DNA of 64,000 nucleotides from JABWAM01 sp964653025 (GCA_964653025.1 CAZZBZ010000002.1:50805-114804); one strand, 5' to 3'. Positions 9,773-18,767 are shown, counted from the stretch's first letter. Program-made: numbers and translations. Notes: generated by a model not told the origin, from the letters alone.

Positions 9773-10416
9773 AACGCAAAGCACTGATGGTCTGGGGAGG
9801 ATGGGAAGGTCACGAACCGAAGAAGTGCGTGGACCGTTTCGAGCCGTTTCTCCGCGAACAGGGATTCGACGTCACCGTCTCCAACACGCTCGACAGCTAC
9901 CTCGACGAGCCGTTCATGCGGTCGCTCAGCCTGGTGGTGCCCGTCTGGACGATGGGGACGATCACGGGCGAGCAGGAGAAGGGCTTGCTCGCCGCGGTGG
10001 ATTCCGGGGTCGGGATCGCGGGTTGGCACGGGGGGATGGGTGACTCCTTCCGCAACAACACCAGCTACCAGTTCATGGTTGGCGGCCAGTGGGTGGCCCA
10101 CCCCGGCAACATCGTCCGCTACAAGGTGAAGATCACCCGTCCCGAAGACCCGCTCATGAAGGACCTGCGCGACTTCGAGATGGAGTCGGAGCAGTACTAC
10201 CTCCACGTGGACCCATCAAACGAGGTTCTCGCCACGACCACGTTCACGGGTGAGCACAAGGCGTGGATCGACGGCTGCGTGATGCCCGTAGTCTGGAAGC
10301 GCCGCTGGGGGCAGGGGCGAGTCTTCTACTCCTCGCTCGGCCATGTCGCGAAGGACTTTGACGTCTTCGAGGCGGCCGAGATCGTCCGCCGCGGAATGCT
10401 TTGGGCGGCGCGGTAG
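9773..10416 (+). CDS. ThuA-like domain protein (5' end lost in gap)
   Basis: About 213 residues of a ThuA-family protein (class I glutamine amidotransferase-like fold), linked in other bacteria to sugar metabolism such as trehalose or sucrose use. The in-frame sequence begins RKALMVWGGWEGHEP, so only a handful of residues are missing. Other family features are GIAGWHGGMGDSFR, and near the end RWGQGRVFYSSLGH. The catalytic triad of true amidotransferases is not obvious. It follows rhaA on the same strand, which would suit a sugar-catabolic operon if the scaffold join is right. Confidence 0.8.
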
Positions 10417-10454
10417 CGAGGAATGCGCGTGGGGGACAGGGAGGGCGGGCCTTC

Positions 10455-10560
10455 GTAGCCGGGGTCGCCGACCTTGGGCCGCGGTCAACGACCGTGGCTA
10501 CAGCAGAGGGCGCGTCATCGTCGGGACTCTTTCTCTGTCTTCTGTAGATGGGGTTGCCGA
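10455..10560. repeat. Hairpin-forming intergenic repeat
   Basis: GTAGCCGGGGTCG at 10455-10467 is mirrored by CGACCGTGGCTAC at 10489-10501. A second small hairpin, GGGGTTGCCGACCCC, follows at about 10549-10563. It lies between two converging genes and could also end transcription. Similar GTAG...CTAC hairpins with GGGGTC/GACCCC cores occur near 21730-21795. Confidence 0.6.
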
Positions 10561-10566
10561 CCCCGT

Positions 10567-12333
10567 TCATCCTGCAAGGAATGATTTTTCGGGGGGTGCA
10601 GCGGAAGGGACGGCGGCCCCTCGTCGTCCGCGTCGGCGGGTGAACGCCGCCGCACCCAAGATTGCGGATGCCACGAGCACGAGGCTGGTCGGCTCGGGGA
10701 CGGAAGTCGCGCTCCACGCGAGGCCGTAGGTGAGGGAGTTGGTGGAGTTGCCCCCAAAGTTGTACACGGCCCCTTTATTCACCACGCGGATCACGTAGCT
10801 CCCGTTCGTGGGCGCGTTGAACGAGAGGAGTTCGACGTTGTTGTAGGTGCTGGACGAAGCGGCGATCTCCTCCACGGGGGTGCCCCCGCTCGCAAGCCAG
10901 ACCTCGAGGTCGAGGTTGAAAAAACTCCCATAGGACACAGTGAAGGCGTTGGTATCGAGCGAGCCATCAGTGAACCAGTCAAGGGTGACGTCGAACTTTC
11001 CTCCGGTCGGGGTGGGCATCGAGAGGAAGTAGTCGTTGGTGCCGCCAGGGGCGACGAGGCCGTAGTCCCAGCCCACGGGGCTGACGGCGCCACCGCCGAG
11101 GCCGGCGACGTCGTGGGTGCCGTCGGTGTACTGGGTGAAGGCCGTGGAGAGATCGAGGCGCCCGGCCCCCGTCGCGAAGTCGAGCGACTGGGTCGTCACG
11201 AGGAGCCCCCCGAGGTTGTGAAGCCCGTTGCTCCAGCCCGCGAAGCGGTCAGCGGAGTTCATGAGCACGGCTTTGAGCACCCGGGCATCCACCGCATTGC
11301 CGCCCCCGTAGAGGGATTTTCCCGCGTCCACGAGGAGCCCGGCGCCGCCCGCGACGAGCGGGGCAGCGAAGCTCGTGCCCGCATTATTCACGGAGTAGAG
11401 GTCTGTTTCGACGATGTTGTTGGTGTATGCAGCGAGGATGTCGTATTCCCCGGGGGCGGCGAGGTCCACCGAAGCGCGTGCATTGGAGATGATCGTGCCG
11501 CTCGACCCGACCGCGGAGGAAGGGAGGAAGAACTCGTTCGGCCCCGCGCTCGAGAAGGTGGAGACGGTTTGAAAGGGCGGATTGTTACTGAGTCCACCGT
11601 AGGAGGCCACGGTGATACGGTTGAACATCGTGGCGGGGGAGTTGAGCGGGGCACCGCTTCCGTTGCCCGCGGCGAAGACGATCGTCTTGCCCGATTCGGC
11701 GGCGAGGGCGTCCAGCGCACGGGCCTCAAAGGTGTTGCCGTCCGAGCCTTCGGAACTGCCCCAGCTTCCGTTGATCACGTCGGCGGTCGCCCCGGAGACT
11801 CCCGTGCGGAGGGCGGTGAGGTAGGGAGAGAGGAACGAACTTTCGGTGATGATGAACGAGCCGTCGGACTGGATGTTCGTGGCGATGGCACCGCTCCACA
11901 GGGTGGAAAAGGGTGCGATCCCGAGCTTGATTATGCTCAAGGAGGCCTGCCCCAGGTTATCATAGATGTACGCGCCCCGTCCCGCGAGGAGGTGCCCGAC
12001 CATGGTGGCGTGCCAGTTGGTGAGGCTCGATTCGGCCGTGCTGTTGGGAAGGTAACGGACCTGCCCCTGAGAGAGGGCTTCATGGCCATTCCAGACCCAG
12101 CCCCCCTCGATATTGGCGATGGTGGCGGTATCGCCCCAGTAGCCGTTATTGTAGAAAGTCGTGGCGCCGATAAAGTCGTTCAGGAAAATGACGTAATTAA
12201 ATTTATCCAGGCCCTGATCGTACTCGGCGGCCCATATGGCGCATGTCGGGCGGGCCGCGAGCAGCAGCAGCGCCGCGACGAGCAGCGCGGCGTGGGCGAA
12301 GGCGGCCCGGGTCGTGGAGGGGGAGTGGGACAT
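10567..12333 (-). CDS. Subtilisin-like (S8) serine peptidase with PEP-CTERM anchor
   Basis: A 588-residue exported peptidase. The N-terminus is a signal peptide (about 1-33, ending RPTCA). The peptidase domain shows NWHATMVGHLLAG (catalytic His), VFAAGNGSG (oxyanion Asn) and GTSFAAPLVAGGAGLL (catalytic Ser). At the usual DTG/DSG site the sequence reads ATIANIEGG, with Glu where Asp is expected. A C-terminal beta-rich domain precedes a sorting tail, SVPEPTSLVLVASAILGAAAFTRRRGRR: VPEP motif, hydrophobic stretch, Arg cluster. About 18 residues beyond the Arg cluster is a longer tail than usual. It stands alone between a hairpin repeat and an assembly gap. Confidence 0.88.
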   Translation of the reverse strand: MSHSPSTTRAAFAHAALLVAALLLLAARPTCAIWAAEYDQGLDKFNYVIFLNDFIGATTFYNNGYWGDTATIANIEGGWVWNGHEALSQGQVRYLPNSTAESSLTNWHATMVGHLLAGRGAYIYDNLGQASLSIIKLGIAPFSTLWSGAIATNIQSDGSFIITESSFLSPYLTALRTGVSGATADVINGSWGSSEGSDGNTFEARALDALAAESGKTIVFAAGNGSGAPLNSPATMFNRITVASYGGLSNNPPFQTVSTFSSAGPNEFFLPSSAVGSSGTIISNARASVDLAAPGEYDILAAYTNNIVETDLYSVNNAGTSFAAPLVAGGAGLLVDAGKSLYGGGNAVDARVLKAVLMNSADRFAGWSNGLHNLGGLLVTTQSLDFATGAGRLDLSTAFTQYTDGTHDVAGLGGGAVSPVGWDYGLVAPGGTNDYFLSMPTPTGGKFDVTLDWFTDGSLDTNAFTVSYGSFFNLDLEVWLASGGTPVEEIAASSSTYNNVELLSFNAPTNGSYVIRVVNKGAVYNFGGNSTNSLTYGLAWSATSVPEPTSLVLVASAILGAAAFTRRRGRRGAAVPSAAPPEKSFLAG

Positions 12334-12674
12334 GCAGGCGCCCGGCCCAAGGATTGGGGCCGGCGCTGGGCTCTCCTAGCACTTTTTATTTTTAAAAACC
12401 ACGCGGAAACGGTCTCGAACTCGCGTAAAGGCGCATTATATTTCTGCTGGTTTTTGTAGTTACTCAGCTTCGCCTGGGCACGACGNNNNNNNNNNNNNNN
12501 NNNNNNNNNNNNNNNNNNNNNNNNNNNNNNNNNNNNNNNNNNNNNNNNNNNNNNNNNNNNNNNNNNNNNNNNNNNNNNNNNNNNNCGCGCCGTAGAGGCG
12601 CTTTGGCCTCGCAGGCGGGACGAGGGCGTCCCACCTCCAGTTCAGGCATTCCTGCCGGGAATCCCGCGGCGTGG
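12334..12674. other. Intergenic region containing a 100-N assembly gap (12486-12585)
   Basis: From 12334 to 12485 there is AT-rich sequence (ACTTTTTATTTTTAAAAACC near 12381) that could hold the promoter of the minus-strand subtilase gene, but no clear -10/-35 pair can be assigned. The N run follows. From 12586 to 12674 lies the short region downstream of the next minus-strand gene. Nothing else is recognisable. Confidence 0.9.
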
Positions 12675-13484
12675 TCAGTGGCGGCGGCGCAGGAGCAGGG
12701 CCGCCAGCGCCGCGAGGCCGACCCCCGCCGCACCGAGGGCGGTCCCCACCTCGGGGACCGGCTTGGGCTGGAACGCGCTGGTGAAGAAACTGATGGCCTG
12801 GGCTGCCGGGTCGTTCTGGGCATTTGAGGCACTCCCGTAGGTGAACTGGATACGGTCCACGACGTTCGTTCCGAAGCTGATGAAAAGGTTCCCGTCTCCC
12901 GACCCGGCCCCGGCGTCCGGCACCGTCGCGTTGCCGGTTGCTGTCCGGCTGGTCCCGCTGCCGGCGAGGGTCACGGAGGGCCCGTTCGTGAGCGTGGTCG
13001 CACCGACGGTTGAGCCGTCGAGTCGCGTGCCCCACATGTTGCGAATCTGGTCCACGTAGGTGAAGCGGCTGCCCGACGGGCTCCCGACGTCAATGTCGAA
13101 GATGAGGAAGGAGGCGGTGTCCACGCCGTTCTGGTAGTTGAAATCCACGGTGATCGTGATGGCCTGGTTTCGGTTCGCGTAGTCCACCAGGAGGGCGAGC
13201 GAGGGTTGCACGGGGGCGGCCTGCCCCCCCTCCTTGAAGGTGCTGATGTCCGGGGTCGGGTTGCCGGTCTGGCTGTCGTTTCCGAACTGGGCGGTGTTGC
13301 CCGAAACGCTGATCGTGATGTCGTTGCCCGGGTTGCCCGAGTCGATGTCGTAGGAGTTTGTGAGCGAGCCGGGTGTCCAGGTCACGGCCGACCAGTCGAT
13401 CGAAACCGCACGCGCCGACGCGGCGGCGCAGGCGAGCGCAAGCGCAAACAGGCTGGAGAGTAGGCGGCTCATAAGGATGACCAT
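12675..13484 (-). CDS. Exported protein with PEP-CTERM-like sorting tail
   Basis: A 269-residue protein of unknown function. A signal peptide covers about residues 1-26 (ending AASARA). The body is rich in Thr, Ser, Asn and Asp and predicted to be beta-sheet. The C-terminus, KPVPEVGTALGAAGVGLAALAALLLRRRH, has the VPE motif, hydrophobic segment and terminal Arg cluster of PEP-CTERM/exosortase substrates in the VPEVGT variant. The start at 13484 lies one base after the TGA of the upstream methyltransferase gene, so translation is probably coupled; an alternative ATG is at 13472. Confidence 0.75.
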   Translation of the reverse strand: MVILMSRLLSSLFALALACAAASARAVSIDWSAVTWTPGSLTNSYDIDSGNPGNDITISVSGNTAQFGNDSQTGNPTPDISTFKEGGQAAPVQPSLALLVDYANRNQAITITVDFNYQNGVDTASFLIFDIDVGSPSGSRFTYVDQIRNMWGTRLDGSTVGATTLTNGPSVTLAGSGTSRTATGNATVPDAGAGSGDGNLFISFGTNVVDRIQFTYGSASNAQNDPAAQAISFFTSAFQPKPVPEVGTALGAAGVGLAALAALLLRRRH

Positions 13485-13485
13485 G

Positions 13486-14298
13486 TCAAGTAGCCACTTG
13501 GATTGTGGAATATGGCAAGGGAGTTGTCAAAGAGAGCACGAGGGCGAGCTGGGTCGGTTTAAAGCCGAGCCTTGGGCCGAGGCGATCCCAGAACGGCATC
13601 CAGCGGTCCTCGCCGACGAGCTTTGCGGCGAGACCAAGGCCGAGGCTGACGGCCTGGGCAACGAGTCGCCCGATGGGGTGTTTCCATGCGAAACAAGGCT
13701 GGAGCCAGTAGAGTGCAAAGTCCGTGGCGAGACTCCGACGCATTTGCAGCCCGGCGCTCTTGACCCAGCGTTCCACCTCCCCAGGGCAAATGAGGTGAAC
13801 ATGATGGGGGTCCATCCTCCGTTCATTCAGGGGAAGTAGTACAAGCAGTTTTCCCCCCGGCGCAAGGCAGCCCGCAAGCAGCGAAAGAAGGCGGACCGGG
13901 TTGTCGAGATGCTCCAGGACATGGCTGCAGAGGACGAGGTCGTAATGCCCACGGAGAAATGGATGCTCCTCCCACCGATCCAGTTCGAGAGTGGAGAGAT
14001 GGACCTTTTCGAAACCCGTCGCACGCAGGTGCCCCTCGATTTCCCGAACGGCGATGGGATCGATCTCGACGCCAAACAGCTCCGCGTCACGCGGACAGGC
14101 GCGCAAAAACGACCCGGCTCCGAACCCGTAGTCGAAGATCCGTTTTCCTTCCATGCAAATCCCTTCCTCGCGGAGCAATCGCAGGAGCAGCATCACCTTG
14201 GCGCTTCTCATGTACGCGGCGTGGTGCAGCGAGCTTTGGCGGCCGCGGTAGCAGCTTGTAAAGCCTTCCTGCTTGGCGAGGGAAACGGCATCACCCAT
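13486..14298 (-). CDS. SAM-dependent methyltransferase (class I, Methyltransf_11/23 type)
   Basis: A 270-residue protein. The SAM-binding motif I is FDYGFGAGSFLRACP (about residues 55-69), with an acidic residue after the next strand (FGVEIDP). YDLVLCSHVLEHLDNP is the typical motif of this family. The substrate is unknown; such enzymes near glycosyltransferases often modify cell-surface sugars. The ATG at 14298 begins the conserved part. The frame is open much further upstream, but through a palindromic repeat. It is coupled to the PEP-CTERM-type gene downstream. Confidence 0.8.
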   Translation of the reverse strand: MGDAVSLAKQEGFTSCYRGRQSSLHHAAYMRSAKVMLLLRLLREEGICMEGKRIFDYGFGAGSFLRACPRDAELFGVEIDPIAVREIEGHLRATGFEKVHLSTLELDRWEEHPFLRGHYDLVLCSHVLEHLDNPVRLLSLLAGCLAPGGKLLVLLPLNERRMDPHHVHLICPGEVERWVKSAGLQMRRSLATDFALYWLQPCFAWKHPIGRLVAQAVSLGLGLAAKLVGEDRWMPFWDRLGPRLGFKPTQLALVLSLTTPLPYSTIQVAT

Positions 14299-14602
14299 GC
14301 CTGAGAGGCTAGCAGCATCGGTCCGCGTGGGCCATTCCTCAATCCTTCCCGGGTGCGCGACAAATTGATTGGTGTTCCCGCCGTGGGGACACGGCGGGCT
14401 ACCGACGGTAGCCCATGCTGTCCCCAGCACGGGAGGGAGAAATTGACCGCGAGCCCGACAAATAGGTCGCGCACCCATCCTTCCCGTGGTCCTTGTTGTC
14501 GTTTGATTCCCATGGCCCACCGTGGAAAGCTTGTGCATTGCGGTTTGAGGCCTTTCGACCGCTGTTCCTGATCGCTCTCTCCCCCGTCCGTCCTTCAACT
14601 TC
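14299..14602. repeat. Intergenic region with nested palindrome (14377-14433)
   Basis: The region between two divergent genes contains a nested palindrome: CCCGCCGTGGGGACA at 14377 is followed by the tight hairpin GGGCTACCGACGGTAGCCC, then TGTCCCC and a CACGGG closing arm. Flanking it, GCGCGACAAATTGATTGG and AAATTGACCGCGAGCCCGACAAATAGGTCGCGC look like a loose outer inverted pair. It resembles a REP-like mobile palindrome. Promoters for both flanking genes must also lie here, but I cannot place them. Confidence 0.55.
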
Positions 14603-15733
14603 TTGAAAATCTGCCACGTCATCACCCGGATGATCCTCGGGGGCGCGCAGGAGAACACCCTCCTCACGCTGGAAGGCCTCCGCCGCGACACGCCGTGGGA
14701 GGTTCACCTCGCCTATGGTCCTGAAACCGGTGAGGAGGGCAGTTTGGTGGACGCGGCACGCGCCCTCGGCGTCGTTCTCTGTCCCCTCCGCTTCATGAGG
14801 CGCAATCTCCACCCCCTTGATGACGCCCGGTCGTATTTTGAACTCAAGGGGCTTTTTCGACGGGAACGCTACGACCTTGTCCACACGCATAGTTCCAAGG
14901 CGGGGGTCCTCGGGCGCGTGGCGGCGCGGCGCGCGGGCGTGCCGTGGATCGTCCACTCCATCCACGGGCTGGCATTCGACGCCTGGCGCCCCGCCTGGCG
15001 CAACGCGATCTACGTCCGCGCCGAGCGGTGGGCGGCCCGTCACTGCGATGCGATCGTCTCCGTCTGCGACACGATGGGAAAGATCGCCCGCGAGGCCGGT
15101 GCCGGCGCGCCGATCATGCGCACGATTCCGAGCGGGTTCGCCTTCGGGGACTTCCTGCGCGTCCCCCCGCGCCCTCCATGCAGTCGTTTCGTGATCGGCG
15201 TGATCGCGCGGATGTTTCCCTTCAAGGGCCATGAGGAGGCCATGCTCCTTGCCGAACGCGTGCTCCCCGAACTCCCCGACACGGACTTCCTCATCGTCGG
15301 CGACGGCCCACTCCGTGGCTTGTGGGAAGACTGGGTAGTCCGTCATTCGAAATGGCGCTCCCGCGTGGTGTTTGCCGGGCGCGTGGCACCCGGGGAGGTT
15401 CCCTCCTGGCTCGCGAAGATGGACCTTGTCCTCCACCTCTCATGGAGGGAGGGACTCGCGCGGGCAATCCCCCAGGCCCTCGCCGCCGGGCGTGCGGTCT
15501 GCACCACCGATGTCGGCGGGGCCGGGGAACTTATCGTGAACGGCCGCACCGGATGGCTCGTGCCCCCCGGAGACCTCGCGGCCGCAGCAGAAGCCGTTCG
15601 TATGGCGCACGCGGACCCGGCGGCCGCGCGGCGGATGGCGGAAGCGGGGAAGCGCCTCGTCGAGGAGAACTACGACACGCGGGTCATGCAGCAACGGATC
15701 CTGGATCTCTACCGCGAGTTGGGGCTGGGTTGA
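14603..15733 (+). CDS. Glycosyltransferase, GT4 family
   Basis: A 376-residue GT-B fold enzyme that transfers a sugar from a nucleotide donor, probably for a surface polysaccharide. It starts at TTG 14603, giving KICHVITRMILGGAQENTLL, the classic N-terminus with its Gly-Gly-Ala-Gln acceptor-side loop. The C-terminal domain has VIARMFPFKGHE, FLIVGDGPLR, and the donor-site signature LSWREGLARAIPQALAAGRAVCTTDVGG (EGLxxxxxEAxA-like, with Gln in place of the second Glu) near residues 290-320. No other polysaccharide genes are adjacent. Confidence 0.87.
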   Translation: MKICHVITRMILGGAQENTLLTLEGLRRDTPWEVHLAYGPETGEEGSLVDAARALGVVLCPLRFMRRNLHPLDDARSYFELKGLFRRERYDLVHTHSSKAGVLGRVAARRAGVPWIVHSIHGLAFDAWRPAWRNAIYVRAERWAARHCDAIVSVCDTMGKIAREAGAGAPIMRTIPSGFAFGDFLRVPPRPPCSRFVIGVIARMFPFKGHEEAMLLAERVLPELPDTDFLIVGDGPLRGLWEDWVVRHSKWRSRVVFAGRVAPGEVPSWLAKMDLVLHLSWREGLARAIPQALAAGRAVCTTDVGGAGELIVNGRTGWLVPPGDLAAAAEAVRMAHADPAAARRMAEAGKRLVEENYDTRVMQQRILDLYRELGLG

Positions 15734-15780
15734 TTCTCCTAGCAAGACCAGTCAGACTGGACGGGAATCGGAATCCGAAT

Positions 15781-15849
15781 TGTAGGGCAAGCGCTCCCGC
15801 TTGCCGTCCGTTCCGTAGGGATGGCAGGCGAAAGAGCGCCCGCCCTACA
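15781..15849. repeat. Palindromic intergenic repeat
   Basis: TGTAGGGC at 15781-15788 is matched by GCCCTACA at 15842-15849. Between them AAGCGCTCCCGCTTGCC and GGCAGGCGAAAGAGCGCCC pair imperfectly. This gives a long stem typical of dispersed bacterial intergenic repeats. GGCCGCCCTACA pieces recur at about 44170 and 44310. Confidence 0.6.
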
Positions 15850-15858
15850 GTCAGAGCC

Positions 15859-15902
15859 AAAAAAAACGACCCGGCCCCGCCTTGCGGCGGGAACCGGGTC
15901 GT
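15859..15902 (-). terminator. Rho-independent terminator of the outer-membrane protein gene
   Basis: Read on the minus strand, a GC-rich stem (ACGACCCGG...CCGGGTCGT with an inner CCGCC/GGCGG pair and a short loop) is followed by eight T residues. It begins about 28 bases past the stop of the minus-strand gene that ends at 15931. This is the clearest intrinsic terminator in the window. Confidence 0.85.
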
Positions 15903-15930
15903 GTTGAAGTTTGAACGGTTCGGAAGGCTC

Positions 15931-16833
15931 TCAGAAGCCCCACACGGCCTGCACGAATACTGCACCGAGGCCGGCTTCGGCCTTCTGGTTGTTGCTGGCC
16001 GAGTACTTGCTGTAAAGGGCATCAAGACCCACGCGGACGCCCCAGTTCCTCGAGAAGTCGTATCCCGTGTAGAACTGTCCCTGGATTGCCCACCAGTCAT
16101 CGAGTGCCGAGGCCGAGGGCGTGATGCCCAGATACCAATCCCGCGAGATGTTGATCTTCGCGTCGAAGCCGGCGAGCCAGGTCATCGTCCATGCGGTGTC
16201 GCTGCTGCTGTAGGGATTCGTTTGGTAGCCGCCCGCAACCCCGATGGCCGCCGGATCCGCCACGGTCACCGAGGTGCCGGTCCCCTTCACCACTGCGATG
16301 AGAGACTTGCCGCCGACGAAGGGCATCACCTTGAAGGTCTTATCCTTGTAGATGTCGTAGCCGAACACATAGTCGACCTGATGGAGTTCCATTTCCGACT
16401 TGAAGCTGGAATTCTTGGGGAAGTATGCGCCTGCGAAGGAAATGTCCGTCGGGAGCGTCTGGGTCTTCGATGCCTGGTCGTACTTGTATCCCAGGTTGAA
16501 GTGCCAGTTCTTGATGAACTGCCAATCCATGTCGAACTGGGCGCCCACGTTGACGTCATCGAGACCGAGGTCGCGGCGGAGGTCCACGGTGTCCTTGGCG
16601 GTGCGACCGATGGCCGCGCCGATTGCGCTGGAGCCGAGGCGGAACGAGCCAGCGGTTTCAGTCACGCGGGGCCCGAGACGGATCTCAAGTTCTCGGTCGG
16701 CAGGCAACTCGCCCTGCAACTTCTTGCTCATCGTCGGCGACGACTTGGGTTTTGAGCGCAACGCATCGTCTGCCCGTAGTGACGGCACTGCGAGAAGAGC
16801 GACCAGAGCCCCTGCAATGATGTATTTATTCAT
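15931..16833 (-). CDS. Outer-membrane beta-barrel protein
   Basis: A 300-residue protein with a signal peptide (about 1-22, ending PSLRA) and an alternating hydrophobic/polar, aromatic-rich body. It ends in Phe (VFVQAVWGF), the usual signal for outer-membrane barrel assembly. Segments such as WHFNLGYKYDQ, MTWLAGFDAKINISRDWYLGITP and NWGVRVGLDALY look like transmembrane strands. The function is unknown; it could be an OmpW- or OmpA-type small barrel. The ATG at 16833 is chosen because it starts the signal peptide. A strong terminator follows, and it is transcribed away from serA. Confidence 0.75.
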   Translation of the reverse strand: MNKYIIAGALVALLAVPSLRADDALRSKPKSSPTMSKKLQGELPADRELEIRLGPRVTETAGSFRLGSSAIGAAIGRTAKDTVDLRRDLGLDDVNVGAQFDMDWQFIKNWHFNLGYKYDQASKTQTLPTDISFAGAYFPKNSSFKSEMELHQVDYVFGYDIYKDKTFKVMPFVGGKSLIAVVKGTGTSVTVADPAAIGVAGGYQTNPYSSSDTAWTMTWLAGFDAKINISRDWYLGITPSASALDDWWAIQGQFYTGYDFSRNWGVRVGLDALYSKYSASNNQKAEAGLGAVFVQAVWGF

Positions 16834-16903
16834 GGATCTTCTTTGAATTGAACAACTTGCGCGGATTCTTCCGCGTTTCATGGTTGATGGGGAGACTGGT
16901 CAA

Positions 16904-16922
16904 TTGACGCGAATATTGTCAA
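16904..16922. promoter_or_regulatory. Inverted repeat in the divergent region between the barrel gene and serA
   Basis: TTGAC at 16904-16908 and GTCAA at 16918-16922 face each other across nine bases in an AT-rich region between two divergent genes. TTGAC also resembles a -35 box in either direction. It could be an operator or a promoter part; nothing confirms binding. Confidence 0.3.
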
Positions 16923-16999
16923 CAGAAAAGTAACAATTCCTAATCCTCTCTCAAAACAGGCTGGCGGACCCTCCCTCATTTGAATAGCATGTCGCCTTC

Positions 17000-18601
17000 A
17001 TGAGTGACGCCAAGTTCCGCATCCTGATCCTCGACCACGTTTCTCCCCGCGGCGTGGAGGTCCTCACCTCCGAGCCCTCTTTCGAGGTGGTCGTGAAGCC
17101 CCCTCTCAAGGAGCCCGAGCTCGTTGCCGAGATTGTCGGGTTCGACGCCCTCGTTGTCCGCAGCCAGACCAAGGTGGGCCGCGCCGCGATTGCGGCAGCC
17201 CCACGCCTGAAGGTGATCGGCCGCGCCGGCGTTGGTGTGGACAACGTGGACGTGGACGCCGCCACCGAGCGCGGAGTGATCGTGATGAACACCCCGAGCG
17301 GCAACACGATTTCCACCGCCGAGCACGCCTTCTCCCTCATGCTCTCGATGGCTCGCTCCATTCCCCAGGCCCACGCCTCCATGCGTGAGGGGAAGTGGGA
17401 TCGCAAGAGCTTCACCGGTGTCGAACTCTACAACAAGACCCTGGGCGTCATTGGCCTCGGTCGTATCGGCAGCGAGTTTGCCCGCCGCGCGATCGCCTTC
17501 GGGATGCGCGTCCTCGCCCACGACCCCTTCACCTCCCTCTCCCGCGCCCGCAGCCTCCAGGTCGAGATGGTGGATCTCGACGATCTTTTTACCCGCGCCG
17601 ACATCATCACCGTCCACATGCCCCTCTCCGAGCGCACCAAGAACATGGTGGGGCGCGACGCCTTTGCGAAGATGAAGAAGGGCGTTCGCATCATCAACTG
17701 CGCCCGCGGTGGTATCGTGGACGAAAAGGCCCTTGCCGACGCCCTCGGCGAGGGCAAGGTCGCCGCCGCCGCCCTCGATGTGTACGAGCAGGAGCCCCCG
17801 CCTGCCGACCACCCCCTCCGCGCCTTCCCGCAGGTCGTGATGACCCCGCACCTTGGTGCCTCCACCCACGAAGCCCAGGAAGGCGTTGGGATCGAGATCG
17901 CCGAGGCCATCCGCACCTTCCTCCTTAAGGGTGAGGTCCAGAACGCGGTCAACGTCCCGAATGTCGACTCCAAGACTCTTGCCGTCATCCGCCCCTACCT
18001 TCGCCTCGCCGAGCGCCTCGGTCGCGGCGTCTCCCAACTTGCCCCAGACCGCGTCGAGGAACTTACGGTCAGCTATTGCGGTGCCGTCAGCGAGGTGAAC
18101 ACCCAACCCGTCACCCGCCTCGTGGTGAAGGGTTTCCTCGAGCGCATTTCCGGTCGCGACGTCAACCCGGTCAACGCCATGGTCACCGCCTCCGGCCTCG
18201 GGATCCGCATTACGGAGAACCGCACCGTGGCTCTTGGCAGCTACACCGATCTCATCCAGGTGAGCGCGCGCCGCGGCAGCGAGACCGCCTCGATGACCGC
18301 CACTTTCTTCGGTTCCGTCGAAAATCCCCGCATCGTCCGCATCAACGACCGCACCGTCGAGGCCGCCCCCGAGGGCGTTATTCTCCTCTTCGCGAACGAA
18401 GACTGCCCCGGCATCATCGGTCGCATCGGCACCATCCTCGGTCGCCACAAGATCAACATCGCGAGCATGACCCTCTCTCGCGAGAAGCTCGGCGGCCCCG
18501 CGGTCACCGCCCTCAACCTCGACACCGAGCCCCCGGCCGAGGTGATCAAGGAAATCGCCACCCACCCCGACATGCACTGGGCCAAGGTGGTGAAGCTGTA
18601 G
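17000..18601 (+). CDS. serA: D-3-phosphoglycerate dehydrogenase
   Basis: Oxidises 3-phosphoglycerate to 3-phosphohydroxypyruvate, the first step of serine synthesis. The 533-residue protein is the long bacterial form. The order is an N-terminal catalytic part, the NAD-binding domain with GVIGLGRIGSEFARRA (about 150-165), the Arg-Gly-Gly substrate region INCARGGIVDE, the HLGASTHEAQEGVG loop, an intervening ASB-like domain (about 320-450), and a C-terminal ACT domain (about 455-533, LFANEDCPGIIGRIGTILGRH). The ACT domain implies possible serine feedback. It stands alone, with an AT-rich region before it and a repeat after. Confidence 0.95.
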   Translation: MSDAKFRILILDHVSPRGVEVLTSEPSFEVVVKPPLKEPELVAEIVGFDALVVRSQTKVGRAAIAAAPRLKVIGRAGVGVDNVDVDAATERGVIVMNTPSGNTISTAEHAFSLMLSMARSIPQAHASMREGKWDRKSFTGVELYNKTLGVIGLGRIGSEFARRAIAFGMRVLAHDPFTSLSRARSLQVEMVDLDDLFTRADIITVHMPLSERTKNMVGRDAFAKMKKGVRIINCARGGIVDEKALADALGEGKVAAAALDVYEQEPPPADHPLRAFPQVVMTPHLGASTHEAQEGVGIEIAEAIRTFLLKGEVQNAVNVPNVDSKTLAVIRPYLRLAERLGRGVSQLAPDRVEELTVSYCGAVSEVNTQPVTRLVVKGFLERISGRDVNPVNAMVTASGLGIRITENRTVALGSYTDLIQVSARRGSETASMTATFFGSVENPRIVRINDRTVEAAPEGVILLFANEDCPGIIGRIGTILGRHKINIASMTLSREKLGGPAVTALNLDTEPPAEVIKEIATHPDMHWAKVVKL

Positions 18602-18606
18602 GAGTT

Positions 18607-18636
18607 GCCGATTTCTGATTGCTGATTTCCGATTGA
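18607..18636. repeat. Short dispersed repeat of the GATTTCTGATTGCTGATT type
   Basis: Near-tandem units of GATTTCTGATT and GATTTCCGATT follow the serA stop. Related sequence occurs after glnB (63801-63832, with an inverted partner near 63914-63943) and within the 5' part of the M55 gene (AAATCAGAAATCAGAAATTC, 39691-39710). It looks like a dispersed intergenic repeat. At 18713 a piece, TTGGCCGTTGGTCATT, resembles sequence near 1873. Confidence 0.5.
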
Positions 18637-18767
18637 AGAGCAATGGGGCGCGGACGACCGATTGAAGTTGGCCCCTCTTCACCGCCTTCTTTTCCTCGGC
18701 CATTTTTCATTGGCCGTTGGTCATTTTACATCGCTCCCATCTTCCCGCTTACCGCTCACTGCCACCC

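Noticed and set aside
9579..10043. Open frames that run through the N gap
   Set aside because: Undetermined bases cannot support a continuous gene; rhaA and the ThuA-like gene are separate partial genes on either side.
18602..18767. Upstream extension of the second GT4 gene to 18717
   Set aside because: The added codons read through repeat-like sequence and have no similarity; ATG 18768 gives the normal family start.
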